Assembly: GCA_019428905.1 (NCBI GenBank)
Contig: JAHYJN010000015.1
Span: 1-52,941, forward strand
Length of the DNA stretch: 52,941 nucleotides
Source of the DNA: Candidatus Brevefilum sp.
Lineage (GTDB): Bacteria > Chloroflexota > Anaerolineae > Anaerolineales > Anaerolineaceae
Reading direction: 5' to 3'
A program made the position numbers and the translations under genes. Shown in pieces: positions 1 through 8,896 of the stretch (the first letter of the stretch is position 1; each line of letters starts with the position of its first letter). Under the pieces are notes generated by a model that was not told the origin of the DNA, made no database searches, and saw only the letters and a list, made by a program, of their open reading frames with translations.

Positions 1-936
<936 letters not shown>

Positions 937-947
937 GTGTGTTACCT

Positions 948-1361
948 CTAAGGTTCCATATCCAGGGTCTGACCGGCGCTTTGCCAGGCGAGCATCCCGC
1001 CGTCAAGCAGCTTGAGGTTGGTGTAACCCGCCGCTACCAGGTCGTCAGCGGCAATGAGCGCCATGCGGTTGCTCATACAGTACAGGACGATCTCGGCGTC
1101 TTTGTCTGCAGGGAACAGGTCCAGGTGCTGGTTGATTTCATTATAAGGCACAGAGAAATCCGTGGTGGGCAGGTTGCCCTCAAAGGGGATGTGGGTATTG
1201 ATCAGCAGGAAGGTATCCCGCCGCGCCTCCATCATTGAAACGAGCGCCTCAGAGCTGATGAGCGTATGGCTCTCCCCCTCGGCTTCAGTGGGGCCGGGTG
1301 AAGCACAGCCGGCAAGGAGCAGTGCGGTTAAAATCAAGATGAATAGTAGGGTTTTCTTCAT
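948..1361 (-). CDS. Rhodanese-like domain lipoprotein
   Basis: A 137-residue protein with a lipoprotein signal peptide (MKKTLLFILILTALLLAGC, lipobox LAGC at about residues 16-19). A single rhodanese fold follows. The segment VLYCMSNRMA carries the expected active-site cysteine, and LKLLDGGMLAWQSAG is the usual rhodanese C-terminal helix. Rhodanese domains bind sulfur as a persulfide on this cysteine; the substrate here is unknown. The gene sits directly upstream of msrP with an 11 bp gap, so the two are probably cotranscribed and may both serve redox repair outside the membrane. The family call is firm, the specific role is not. Confidence 0.85.
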   Translation of the reverse strand: MKKTLLFILILTALLLAGCASPGPTEAEGESHTLISSEALVSMMEARRDTFLLINTHIPFEGNLPTTDFSVPYNEINQHLDLFPADKDAEIVLYCMSNRMALIAADDLVAAGYTNLKLLDGGMLAWQSAGQTLDMEP

Positions 1362-1391
1362 CGGTCGTTATCCTTGATTAATTGTTTTGAT

Positions 1392-1424
1392 AATTATACC
1401 TTTCCTATCAACATAGGTATAATT
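1392..1424. promoter_or_regulatory. Inverted repeat in divergent intergenic region
   Basis: A perfect 10 bp inverted repeat, AATTATACCT at 1392-1401 and AGGTATAATT at 1415-1424, with a 13 bp centre. It lies between the divergent rhodanese/msrP and M50 protease genes. Each arm contains a TATAAT-like box, so it could hold back-to-back promoters or an operator. Its function is inferred. Confidence 0.4.
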
Positions 1425-1463
1425 TGAGTTTGTACAAGCACGGCGTGTGTCGTTGGGCCCCCG

Positions 1464-1472
1464 TGATATAAT
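1464..1472 (+). promoter_or_regulatory. Extended -10 promoter (TGATATAAT)
   Basis: TGA followed by TATAAT at 1467-1472. The same arrangement appears before the surface protein (4949-4957) and, as TGATATACT, before the glycosyltransferase (19191-19199). It predicts transcription from about 1479 and therefore supports the protease start at 1513 rather than the earlier GTG at 1447. Confidence 0.45.
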
Positions 1473-1512
1473 GACCGTGCTCACTCAATCAGAAAGGCTG
1501 TATTACCCCACG

Positions 1513-2160
1513 ATGCTGTTTAACCTGTCCGTCCCAATCATTATCTCGCGCATCATCACCCTGTTGATCGCGTTCACCTTCCACGAGTTCGCGCATGCCG
1601 CCACAGCCAATGCCCTGGGGGACGATACGCCCCGCCTGCATGGGCGGCTGACCCTCAACCCCTTAGCGCACCTGGATGTGATGGGGACGGTGGTCCTGCT
1701 GTTCGCCGGCTTTGGCTGGGCGAAGCCGGTGCCCGTCAACCCTTATGCCCTGCGGCGGAGAAGCCGCGCAGGCATGATGCTGGTCTCCCTGGCGGGTCCG
1801 GCCTCCAACTTGCTGCTGGCGGCCCTGGCGGCGATCCCGCTGCGCACCCGCTGGGTGCCGCTGGTGATGACCACCAGCCCGATCTTGCCCACCTGGGGGG
1901 AGTTCCTGCTCGAGTTCGTGTTCATCAACCTGGCGTTGTTCCTGTTCAACCTGATCCCCCTGGCGCCCCTGGATGGCGAAAAGGTGATCACCTTCTTTTT
2001 GCCGGATCACTGGGCGGATGTTTATGACCGCATCCGACCCTACAGTCCAATGATCCTGCTGGCGATCATCTTCGTGCTGCCGATGTTCGGGCTGGACTTG
2101 ATCAACCTGATCATCCGCCAGCCGCTGATGGCTTTAACCCGATTTTTGGTCAATTTATGA
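1513..2160 (+). CDS. Site-2 protease family (M50) intramembrane metalloprotease
   Basis: Polytopic zinc protease of the M50 family, which cuts substrates inside the membrane. With the start at 1513 it has 215 residues. The zinc motif HEFAH is at residues 24-28 and the third ligand motif, PLAPLDGEK, contains Asp154. About five hydrophobic segments are visible. It has no PDZ domain, so it belongs to the short group rather than the RseP type. The frame is open back to GTG 1447, but a -10 box at 1467-1472 lies inside that extension, so I chose ATG 1513. Its stop overlaps the next start by 4 bp (ATGA), so translation is probably coupled. The substrate is unknown. Confidence 0.85.
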   Translation: MLFNLSVPIIISRIITLLIAFTFHEFAHAATANALGDDTPRLHGRLTLNPLAHLDVMGTVVLLFAGFGWAKPVPVNPYALRRRSRAGMMLVSLAGPASNLLLAALAAIPLRTRWVPLVMTTSPILPTWGEFLLEFVFINLALFLFNLIPLAPLDGEKVITFFLPDHWADVYDRIRPYSPMILLAIIFVLPMFGLDLINLIIRQPLMALTRFLVNL

Positions 2161-2462
2161 GCCCTGAATCACCTGAAACCAACCCGGAAACTACTTATTA
2201 CTGCTATATAGTGCGCTGCTCCAACGGCGCTTTTTACACCGGCTGGACCACCGACCCCCTGCGGCGCTTGGCTGAACACAATGCCGGCCGTGGGGCGCGC
2301 TACACCCGCATGAACGGGCCGGTGACCCTGGTCTACGTGGAACAGGTGGTAGATCACAGCGCAGCCTTGAAGCGCGAGGTGCAGATCAAGAAGTATAAAC
2401 ATGCACAAAAAGCTGCCATGGCTGGTGCGAACCCACTTCCTGAGGAATTTTGTGAGATGTGA
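2157..2462 (+). CDS. GIY-YIG nuclease family protein (YhbQ/UPF0213-like)
   Basis: A 101-residue single-domain GIY-YIG protein. The signature is split as expected: YYCYIVRC near residue 14 supplies the first tyrosine-rich strand and FYTGWTTDPLRRLAEHN supplies the second half with the conserved Arg and His. GRGARYTR and ALKREVQIKK are also typical of the small UPF0213 group. Members of this family can nick DNA, but the physiological role of the short form is unsettled. It overlaps the M50 gene by 4 bp and probably shares its transcript. The family call is strong. Confidence 0.88.
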   Translation: MSPESPETNPETTYYCYIVRCSNGAFYTGWTTDPLRRLAEHNAGRGARYTRMNGPVTLVYVEQVVDHSAALKREVQIKKYKHAQKAAMAGANPLPEEFCEM

Positions 2463-2699
2463 ATGGTGAATTAAGAATCGTGAATGGTGAAAAGTCCCAC
2501 TCCGCTTCGCTTCAGTCCCTTCGCTGCGCGTCAGGGGTTCCGCTGCGCTTCAGGGAGGCTGCGCACTGAATCGTGAATGGGGAATGGCCTCACTCAGCTT
2601 CGCCCCAGTCTCCTCGCATAGCACTCTTTGAGTCACTTTGCTTCAGGGGTTCCGCTGTGCTTCAGGCAGGAGGGTGCACACTCTACGGCTCGCTTGTTA

Positions 2700-2783
2700 A
2701 AATCCCGGGGGTCTGAAGAAAATCATACGATCCCATGTTAAATGTGAGCCTTTGACGGCTTATAACAGAGACCCCCGGGATTT
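2700..2783. repeat. Palindromic intergenic element, copy 1 (G-C variant)
   Basis: Perfect 15 bp terminal inverted repeats, AAATCCCGGGGGTCT (2700-2714) and its complement (2769-2783), enclosing about 54 bp. It is one of four complete copies in the window; the others are at 16957-17039, 40201-40287 and 40517-40601. All are 83-87 bp with unrelated centres. Confidence 0.85.
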
Positions 2784-3226
2784 GTCCTTTGAATTTTATA
2801 CTGTATTGCGGGCACGGCACGCCGTGCCCCTACATTGTTTACCCGCCAACCACCCAATTATGGATCTCAATTTAATTTTTCTTTTTGCCTATTAAGACGG
2901 TATTACCAAGGATTTTTCCCCTGCTGACGGTCGGACCTCCCCCTGTCCCTGACCTACCCCAAACCCCTCCCTAAAGGGAAGGGTTTTAGAAATCCCGGGG
3001 AGCTTCAGACCAGTCGATGATTTATCATCAGTCGAGAGACAATTACCCTGCTTTACCCAAGATTACCGGGATCTTGTTTGTAGGGTGCGCAGGGGTTTTC
3101 TGCGCACCAATCAATGTTGCCTTTGTGCACATTTGCCTTTTTCTTCGCTGCCAACTTGTTAAAACATACATGACCTCCCCCAGCCTATTCCGACCCGCTG
3201 ACAATTGACGACGCTCCGGTTTGCTC

Positions 3227-3254
3227 GTAGGGGCACGGCATGCCGTGCCCCTAC
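3227..3254. repeat. Perfect 28 bp palindrome
   Basis: GTAGGGGCACGGCA followed at once by its exact reverse complement. A related but imperfect copy lies at about 2809-2832, and a similar GTAGGGGCGGAC hairpin at 15567-15596. These behave as a dispersed short palindrome family. I see no link to the neighbouring genes. Confidence 0.8.
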
Positions 3255-3369
3255 ATTATTCACCCGCCTACCCACTTCCAGATGAATCCCGGAATATGTA
3301 GGACGTGACAAGCATGTTTAAAGCGCTAGATATTTAATTACAGTCGATGAGACTTGTTGGAAAGGTGAC

Positions 3370-3768
3370 TTATTCCCAAAAATCGGAGGCGATTTCGATC
3401 AAGTTGCCCTCCGGGTCGCTGATCATCGCCGAGCGCATGTGCCAGGGCTCATCACGTGGGCTGTAGATCGGTGTGGCGCCCTTGGTGACCATCTCGTCGA
3501 AGATGCGGTCCACGTTGTGCGGCTTGCCTACATTGATCGCCAGTTCAAAGGTGCCGTTCAGGCGCTGGGGATACTCGGGGGTCTGGCCGAGCAGTTCGGA
3601 CAGCTCAGAACGGGCGTACATCGAGAAGCGGATGCCTTGGTGCTGGAATTCCGCGTAGGGGTCCTCGCCGTTCCAATCGGTTTCCAGACCGATGACCTTT
3701 GTGTAGAAATCGACCATGACCTGGATATCTTCGACAAATAGACCGATCATGTCAAATTTTGTGCCCAT
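3370..3768 (-). CDS. VOC family protein (glyoxalase/bleomycin-resistance fold)
   Basis: A 132-residue single VOC protein built from two beta-alpha-beta-beta-beta modules. The first begins DMIGLFVEDIQVMVDFYTKV and the second contains FELAINVG. The end, SAMISDPEGNLIEIAS, is the classic VOC closing strand with the metal-ligand Glu. I chose ATG 3768 rather than 3807 because GAAAGGAA lies about ten bases upstream of it. The VOC superfamily covers lyases, dioxygenases and antibiotic-binding proteins, so no substrate is assigned. It stands alone, flanked by a repeat region and a divergent gene. Confidence 0.85.
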   Translation of the reverse strand: MGTKFDMIGLFVEDIQVMVDFYTKVIGLETDWNGEDPYAEFQHQGIRFSMYARSELSELLGQTPEYPQRLNGTFELAINVGKPHNVDRIFDEMVTKGATPIYSPRDEPWHMRSAMISDPEGNLIEIASDFWE

Positions 3769-3978
3769 TGTGAATTTTCCTTTCGCGTGTCTAATCCATT
3801 TTAACAAAAATATGGATATATTTTTCTACCCGTGATCTTTTGGTCACAGGTATATCTGGCTCAGATGAAGCATCCCATTGTTTTCCGCGGTTCCTTTCCT
3901 TACAAATGACTTTGCACTGTGAAGACCAGTGAAAACGGTGATTTGAACTCACGAGACGAGAATGTGCGGTAGAATAGC

Positions 3979-4007
3979 GTGAAACTTGTTCGTCTTTTGA
4001 TTATAAT
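3979..4007 (+). promoter_or_regulatory. Possible promoter for the CPBP protease gene
   Basis: TATAAT at 4002-4007, 17 bp after a weak -35 (GTGAAA, 3979-3984). It predicts a leader of about 28 bases before ATG 4041, which has a nearby CGGAG ribosome-binding site. Confidence 0.35.
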
Positions 4008-4040
4008 AGAAATCTCATTCATAGATATCCGGAGACAGCG

Positions 4041-4811
4041 ATGAATTTTCCAAAAATCCTGCTACAAATCCTGTGGGCGCTGCTGATGGCGGCGGTCCTG
4101 CTGGGTGTGCCGCGCTTGGCCGGCCTGGCTGCAGACCAATTTGATTATTCAGCAGTGGACCCTGACGGCGCTTTTGCGTGGATCTCGGTCCATCACATCG
4201 TCCAGGCGTTGATCTTCCTGGCCTTGATGCTGGCCATCAGCAAGCTGGGCGGGGTTCAATTCGGTTTTGGCTGGGGCGATCGCCAGGTGGGCTGGTTTTA
4301 CGTGCGCTTGTTTGGCCTGATTTTCACCGGTTATGTGGTGGTTTCTTTGCTCATCACCATCCTGAGCGGTTCATTCCAAGGATTCCAGTACCCGCTGAAT
4401 GCGCGCAATGTCAGCGGCCAGCTGGGCTTTCAGCTCTTGCTTTCGGGTCCCTCCGAAGAGCTGATCTTCCGCGCCTTTGCGATGACCATGTTGGGATTAT
4501 TAATTTCAGGGGGCCTTGTTCGGGGTGAAACGGGCTTTGGCCGGGTGATCACCTCGGTCTTCGGGGGAGAACTGAGCATCGTCAACCTGATCGCGGCGGT
4601 GATCTTCGGGCTGGCCCATGTGCGTTTCAGCTTCAGCCCGTTTTCAGTATCCTTCAGTACCGGCCAGGTGATTTATTCGATTGGGCTGGGCTTGTTCTAC
4701 GGGGTGTGTTACGAGCGCTCGGGCAGTATGATTTACCCGATGATCATGCACAGCATCAGCAATGTGGTGGCGGTAGGGATGAGCATCATCGCCACCTTGA
4801 TCCTGGGTTGA
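4041..4811 (+). CDS. CPBP family intramembrane metalloprotease (CAAX-like)
   Basis: A 256-residue membrane protein of the CPBP/Abi family, related to the Rce1 CAAX protease. The catalytic blocks are present in order: SEELIFR with Glu139, Glu140 and Arg144, then GLAHVRFSF with His193, and finally MHSISN with His237. About seven hydrophobic helices are visible. In bacteria this family is linked to bacteriocin self-immunity, membrane protein processing and sometimes unknown roles. No peptide biosynthesis genes are adjacent, so I do not assign a function beyond a likely active protease. CGGAG lies upstream of ATG 4041. Confidence 0.87.
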   Translation: MNFPKILLQILWALLMAAVLLGVPRLAGLAADQFDYSAVDPDGAFAWISVHHIVQALIFLALMLAISKLGGVQFGFGWGDRQVGWFYVRLFGLIFTGYVVVSLLITILSGSFQGFQYPLNARNVSGQLGFQLLLSGPSEELIFRAFAMTMLGLLISGGLVRGETGFGRVITSVFGGELSIVNLIAAVIFGLAHVRFSFSPFSVSFSTGQVIYSIGLGLFYGVCYERSGSMIYPMIMHSISNVVAVGMSIIATLILG

Positions 4812-4930
4812 GGGGCTATGCTGTCAGGTTGGCCGGACTGACGATTTTAAAGCGGTGAAGGCTTAGGGGGGTGTTTCTCGAAGCTCTCCCTTGGGCTTTT
4901 GTTATGCCGGTTTCAACAATCACGGCCGGG

Positions 4931-4957
4931 CATTAAAGCCGCCTTTAATGATATAAT
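4931..4957 (+). promoter_or_regulatory. Promoter with overlapping dyad before the surface protein gene
   Basis: An extended -10 (TGATATAAT, 4949-4957) abuts a perfect inverted repeat, CATTAAAG (4931-4938) and CTTTAATG (4943-4950). The dyad occupies the -35 to -10 spacer, a position suited to a repressor. The leader to ATG 5083 would be about 120 bases. Confidence 0.5.
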
Positions 4958-5082
4958 TTGCACGATTCTCATTATCTATTAAGAGATTTACAGGTAGTTC
5001 AGTTAACTGAGTATCCAGAGATTCTTCCTAAATTGCAGATTACATCAAATAGGAAAGACAATTGTTTTTAGAGAGGGAACCA

Positions 5083-7587
5083 ATGAAACTTCATAAATCA
5101 ACATTGGCAATCATGGTTTTGGCCTGTGTATTGCTAGCCACTTTTTCCGTCGCGCGAGCAGAGTTACCCGCGCCATCCAGTTTTTATGGCCAGGTTAAGA
5201 TCAATAACGAAAACGTACCCGATGGAACAGTCGTGAGCGCCTGGATTGACGGGGTGCCGTATGCGACAACGAACACCTACACACATGAAGGGCACAGTGT
5301 CTATGCGCTGGATGTTCCGGGGGATGACCCTGCCACGTTGGACGAGATTGAGGGCGGCCAGGATGGTGACACGGTTGTGTTTAAGATCGGCGAATTAGAA
5401 CTGGCAGCAGACCAGACCGGTACCTGGGCATCCGAAACCAGTGTCAACCTGGATCTTTCGGTGATGGTCGTCACCGTCACCGCTGAGCCACAGACAAAGG
5501 TCTATGGCGAGGAGGATCCTGAGTTTACCTACACTTATGATCCACAAGATCCAGAGATCGTTTTTGAGGGCGATCTCGACCGAGATCCAGGTGAACATGT
5601 GGGAAATTATGCCATTACACCCGGCGGTCTTACCGCGATAGGGTATACGATTGTGTTTATCCCTGACGACCTGACTATCACACCCAAACCGATCACCGTT
5701 ACGGCCCAGCCAAAATCAAAGATGTATGGCACCATCGATCCTCCATTGACTTTTTTAAGCTCTCCGGACTTGGTAGAAGGTGATAAGTGGATTGGCGGCC
5801 TGGGGCGTATCTCAGGTGAGAAAGTGGGTCAGTATGCCATCTTTCAGGCCTTAGGAATTGATGATGGCAATGAAGGGGCGAACTATACGATTACCTATCA
5901 AGGAGATTACCTGACGATTGAGACCCGGCCGATCACAGTCACAGCGGACGACCAAGAGAAGGTTTATGGTGAGCTGGACCCACCACTGACCTACCAAATT
6001 TCCAGCGGTTCACTAATTTCAAAAGACGATTTTACTGGTGATTTAGGACGGATGGGTGGCGAAGCGGTTGGCACCTATTTGATCCTGAGGGGCGATTTAG
6101 CCATCGACGATGATAATGGTGGTAACAACTATGACCTGACTTTCATCGAGGGTACCTTGACGATTACCCCCATTACGATCACCAGCGTCGCCGTTAGCGA
6201 TATCCAGACGCCAGTCGCGGGGGCCTCACCGGACCTCCTGGCGACCATTGCGGCCGATCCAGCGGGTGGGGTCACCACACCCACGGCAGATGTATCCTGG
6301 GAACCAAATGACGATCCCTTTGAACCTGCAGAATTGTATTTAGCCAGTGTAACGTTGACGGCAGCCGAGGGTCATGCCTTTACAGACAGCACCATTGCCA
6401 CAGTCAATGGAGAAGCGGCAAATGCACTGCTAAACGCAGATGGCACCTTGACGGTCAGTTATGAATTCGCAACAGCCGGGTATAACTCGCCGCCCATTGC
6501 CGAGGATCAAACCGTGATGACATTAAAGGGAAACCCGGTTGAGATCACCCTGACATACGCCGACCCGGAAGGTGATTCTTTAAACATCTTCTACACTAAA
6601 ACACCAGAACACGGCGTCTTATCCGGCTCAGCGCCAAATGTGCTTTATACGCCGACAGCCGGGTTTGTTGGCTCGGATTACTTTACGTTCAGAGCATATG
6701 ACGGACATTTGTTGAGCAATACGGCGACGGTTACGATCCATGTCGTTGAACCGGGATGCCTGCAGGTGGCACCCGCCAACCTTAGTCAAACACAACAAGC
6801 GGACATTATCGACCAGATGACCCTAACCCTGACCAATACCTGTCATATCGAAATGGCATTTGGTCTGATGGAAAGCCTGATCGAAACGCCCGTACTCAGC
6901 GAAGGATTTGAAGATGGCCTGATGCCGCCTGTCGGGTGGGAAACCCACCAGTTAAATGAGACCCACACCTGGACCATTGTGGTGAACCCCGTGGACCAGG
7001 GTCAGTCAGCCGCCTGGGTGCGCTGGGATCTTGATCATCCTTCAGATGAGTGGCTGATCACACCCGTTTTGGATGCAAGTGACGTGACGGACCTGGTTTT
7101 ATCCTTCAGGGCTTATTCGAGCACAAGCTATCCTGAAGCGTCTATGAAAGTGTGGGTATTGGATGTTGATGGCGTGCCCTTAACAGATGAGCCGCTGTGG
7201 GATATGGTGCGTGACGAGCACTGGCCTGACCTATCAGCCTATTATCGGTCTGTTATGGTGGACCTGGGGCAGTTTGACGGTTATGAAGAGATCCGCATCG
7301 GCTGGCAGTATGTTGGTCAGGGCGGTCAAAGCTTTGGGCTGGATGCCATTATCATCGGCGGCCGTGCAGACATCCCCTGGCTGAAACTGCCGTTCACCTC
7401 GGATAGCATTGCGGCTGGTGAAACCAAAGATGTCCCCATAGCCTTTAATTCAACCGGGTTGGAGATTGGCACCTACCAGGGGCTGCTGTCCCTGATCAAC
7501 TTCCCCAACCCAATGCTCAATATCCCGGTCAGGTTGCGGGTGATTGGGGAGGGAAATTATTTCTACCTGCCGCTGATTTTCAGATAA
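5083..7587 (+). CDS. Secreted MBG-repeat surface protein with YLPL-type C-terminus
   Basis: An 834-residue exported protein. The start at ATG 5083 is preceded by GAGAGGGAA; an upstream ATG at 5062 is less likely. A signal peptide ends near ARAELPAP (about residue 26). An N-terminal module rich in acidic and glycine residues (FYGQVKINNENVPDG) is followed by three MBG-type repeats, each opening with VTVTA or ITVTA and a KVYGE/KMYGT block, with the next repeat about 80 residues on. Then come a Thr-rich module, an Ig/cadherin-like module (about 465-560), a large beta-rich domain resembling cleaved-adhesin or MAM folds (about 590-770), and a final beta domain. It ends GNYFYLPLIFR. No catalytic motif is seen. 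An adhesive or structural cell-surface role is inferred. Confidence 0.8.
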   Translation: MKLHKSTLAIMVLACVLLATFSVARAELPAPSSFYGQVKINNENVPDGTVVSAWIDGVPYATTNTYTHEGHSVYALDVPGDDPATLDEIEGGQDGDTVVFKIGELELAADQTGTWASETSVNLDLSVMVVTVTAEPQTKVYGEEDPEFTYTYDPQDPEIVFEGDLDRDPGEHVGNYAITPGGLTAIGYTIVFIPDDLTITPKPITVTAQPKSKMYGTIDPPLTFLSSPDLVEGDKWIGGLGRISGEKVGQYAIFQALGIDDGNEGANYTITYQGDYLTIETRPITVTADDQEKVYGELDPPLTYQISSGSLISKDDFTGDLGRMGGEAVGTYLILRGDLAIDDDNGGNNYDLTFIEGTLTITPITITSVAVSDIQTPVAGASPDLLATIAADPAGGVTTPTADVSWEPNDDPFEPAELYLASVTLTAAEGHAFTDSTIATVNGEAANALLNADGTLTVSYEFATAGYNSPPIAEDQTVMTLKGNPVEITLTYADPEGDSLNIFYTKTPEHGVLSGSAPNVLYTPTAGFVGSDYFTFRAYDGHLLSNTATVTIHVVEPGCLQVAPANLSQTQQADIIDQMTLTLTNTCHIEMAFGLMESLIETPVLSEGFEDGLMPPVGWETHQLNETHTWTIVVNPVDQGQSAAWVRWDLDHPSDEWLITPVLDASDVTDLVLSFRAYSSTSYPEASMKVWVLDVDGVPLTDEPLWDMVRDEHWPDLSAYYRSVMVDLGQFDGYEEIRIGWQYVGQGGQSFGLDAIIIGGRADIPWLKLPFTSDSIAAGETKDVPIAFNSTGLEIGTYQGLLSLINFPNPMLNIPVRLRVIGEGNYFYLPLIFR

Positions 7588-7612
7588 GTTTTCCTTGAAA
7601 AAATCGTTATAA

Positions 7613-7644
7613 AAAGGCTGCTGGAAACGGCAGCCTTTATTTTG
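7613..7644 (+). terminator. Rho-independent terminator after the surface protein gene
   Basis: A perfect 9 bp stem, AAAGGCTGC (7613-7621) and GCAGCCTTT (7630-7638), with an 8-base loop and the tail ATTTTGTTT. It is 25 bp past the stop at 7587. Confidence 0.85.
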
Positions 7645-7745
7645 TTTGGGTCTGAGTCAAAGTATCCAAAGATAGCCGCGCCAGGCCATGCGTCGATTTG
7701 AGGCTGATGAAGCACAGGTATTCTAGCAGCCGCGACTGTTAATGC

Positions 7746-8438
7746 TCAAGGCCTGGGGCTGGGGGTATTTGAGGGTCGCACATCTGGTGGCCGGGTGCTT
7801 GTGGGCGGCGGAGGCTCCGTCGGCGGCGCCGAGGTCGGCGGCTGGGTTGGCGCTGGCGGTCGTGAAGTGGGGTCGCTTGAAACGGGTGTGTTGGTCGGTA
7901 AAATCCAAAAGGACTGGTCGACGGTGGATGTAGGGCTGCGGGTCACAGTCGGGGTGCGCGTCGGGGTGTGTGTCGGCGTGGCCGTTTCTGTCTGAGGAAG
8001 TGGGGTTTCGGTTGCGGTTAGGGTCAGCGTAAAAGTGAGGGTTTCAGTGGGTGTGCGGGTAAAGAATGGCAGGGAGGTGGGGGTATTGGCAGTTTTAGGC
8101 CTGAAGTCCAGCGAGAGGAAGGATAACCGGCCAGTAAAGCCAGCCCAAAGGAACAACATCACAGGGATGGCAACCAGTATCCAGGATAACCTTTCAATCG
8201 GTACGAGCGTGAAGATGGGTTTTGGGCGGAGGAGGGATTTAGGAAAGCCATCCGGCCAAGCGTGGATGTAACCAGGGCATTCCTGGTGTTCATCTTGTAA
8301 ACAGGTGCTGCTCTGGTAGTCTAATTTGACCAAGGCGGGAGGTTTCGCTTGATGGCAAGCATTGGCCGCATCGGGAAAGGTCGTGCTCGTATTAGGGTCA
8401 TTGATCAAGCCAAGATAAGGGCAAGTATTTGCTTCCAT
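7746..8438 (-). CDS. Membrane-anchored protein with Cys-rich N-domain and Thr/Pro-rich tail
   Basis: A 230-residue protein with three parts. Residues 1-60 are cytoplasmic and Cys-rich (CPYLGLINDP, then NACHQ, STCLQDEHQECPGY), spaced like a small metal-binding or disulfide module. One transmembrane helix follows (about 84-105, WILVAIPVMLFLWAGF). The remaining 110 residues are almost pure Thr/Pro/Ser with TPT repeats and look like an extended, possibly glycosylated, outer linker. As I recall, similar Cys-rich heads precede LysM domains in other Chloroflexota, but here the protein stops without one. Function unknown. Skewed codons in the tail also leave a long open frame on the opposite strand, which I treat as an artefact. 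Confidence 0.7.
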   Translation of the reverse strand: MEANTCPYLGLINDPNTSTTFPDAANACHQAKPPALVKLDYQSSTCLQDEHQECPGYIHAWPDGFPKSLLRPKPIFTLVPIERLSWILVAIPVMLFLWAGFTGRLSFLSLDFRPKTANTPTSLPFFTRTPTETLTFTLTLTATETPLPQTETATPTHTPTRTPTVTRSPTSTVDQSFWILPTNTPVSSDPTSRPPAPTQPPTSAPPTEPPPPTSTRPPDVRPSNTPSPRP

Positions 8439-8896
8439 CGCGTTTAATTCATTACCTGGTTACATAAGGACTGATAAGTTAGTAATTTCAATAAAATGGT
8501 CGTCGTCAGGCTGGGGCTGTTAATCCGCCATCGCTCATCTGACTATTATACTATCTTGATTCGATATTCTATGTGTGATTTGGGTAGGCTGTGCTGTCCT
8601 TCTTCTGCCAGATGACAGAGGCTTCGCTGATCGACATTGTGTGGTTGCATCAAATTAAAATTAGCCAGATGTGAGACTTATGTGAAAAGCGTTTTCTTCC
8701 AAACATCATGAGGTGATTTTTATTGGAAAGATCGTTCTTGGGACCAATTCTTGTCACGCTGAAGGTGTGACCTACTTGCGTGGTTAATACTGACGAAATA
8801 CCCTCATACCTAATGACCTAATACCTACTACCTAATGGCCTTCTACCTACTTACCTACTTCCTATATCTCATGCCCTAATACCTGACCCCAAGCAC
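8439..8896. other. Intergenic region with degenerate TACCTAAT repeats
   Basis: No gene seen. From about 8806 to 8885 there is a run of imperfect repeats of TACCTAATR and CTACCTACTT. Similar low-complexity text (ATACCCAATACC) recurs near 40750-40775. The rest is AT-richer than the genes and without clear signals. Confidence 0.5.

Larger units (their letters stand above)
2463..3369. other. Repeat-rich intergenic region, no supported gene
   Basis: No convincing gene. The region holds GTGAATG-type repeats just after 2462, two degenerate copies of a CAGGGGTTCCGCT unit (about 2530 and 2642), a complete 84 bp palindromic element at 2700-2783, a half copy near 2993, and a perfect 28 bp palindrome at 3227-3254. 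The unit TGCTTCAGGGGTTCCGCT (2639-2656) recurs inverted at about 40349-40366. It reads as a landing zone for small repeats. Confidence 0.6.

Noticed and set aside
1447-1512. Start of the M50 protease at GTG 1447 or ATG 1471
   Set aside because: The extended -10 box at 1464-1472 lies inside that stretch, so translation should begin downstream.
7795-8271. Plus-strand Gly/Val-rich frames opposite the Thr/Pro-rich gene
   Set aside because: They are complements of TPT/TAT codon runs; composition is artefactual and no start signal is present.
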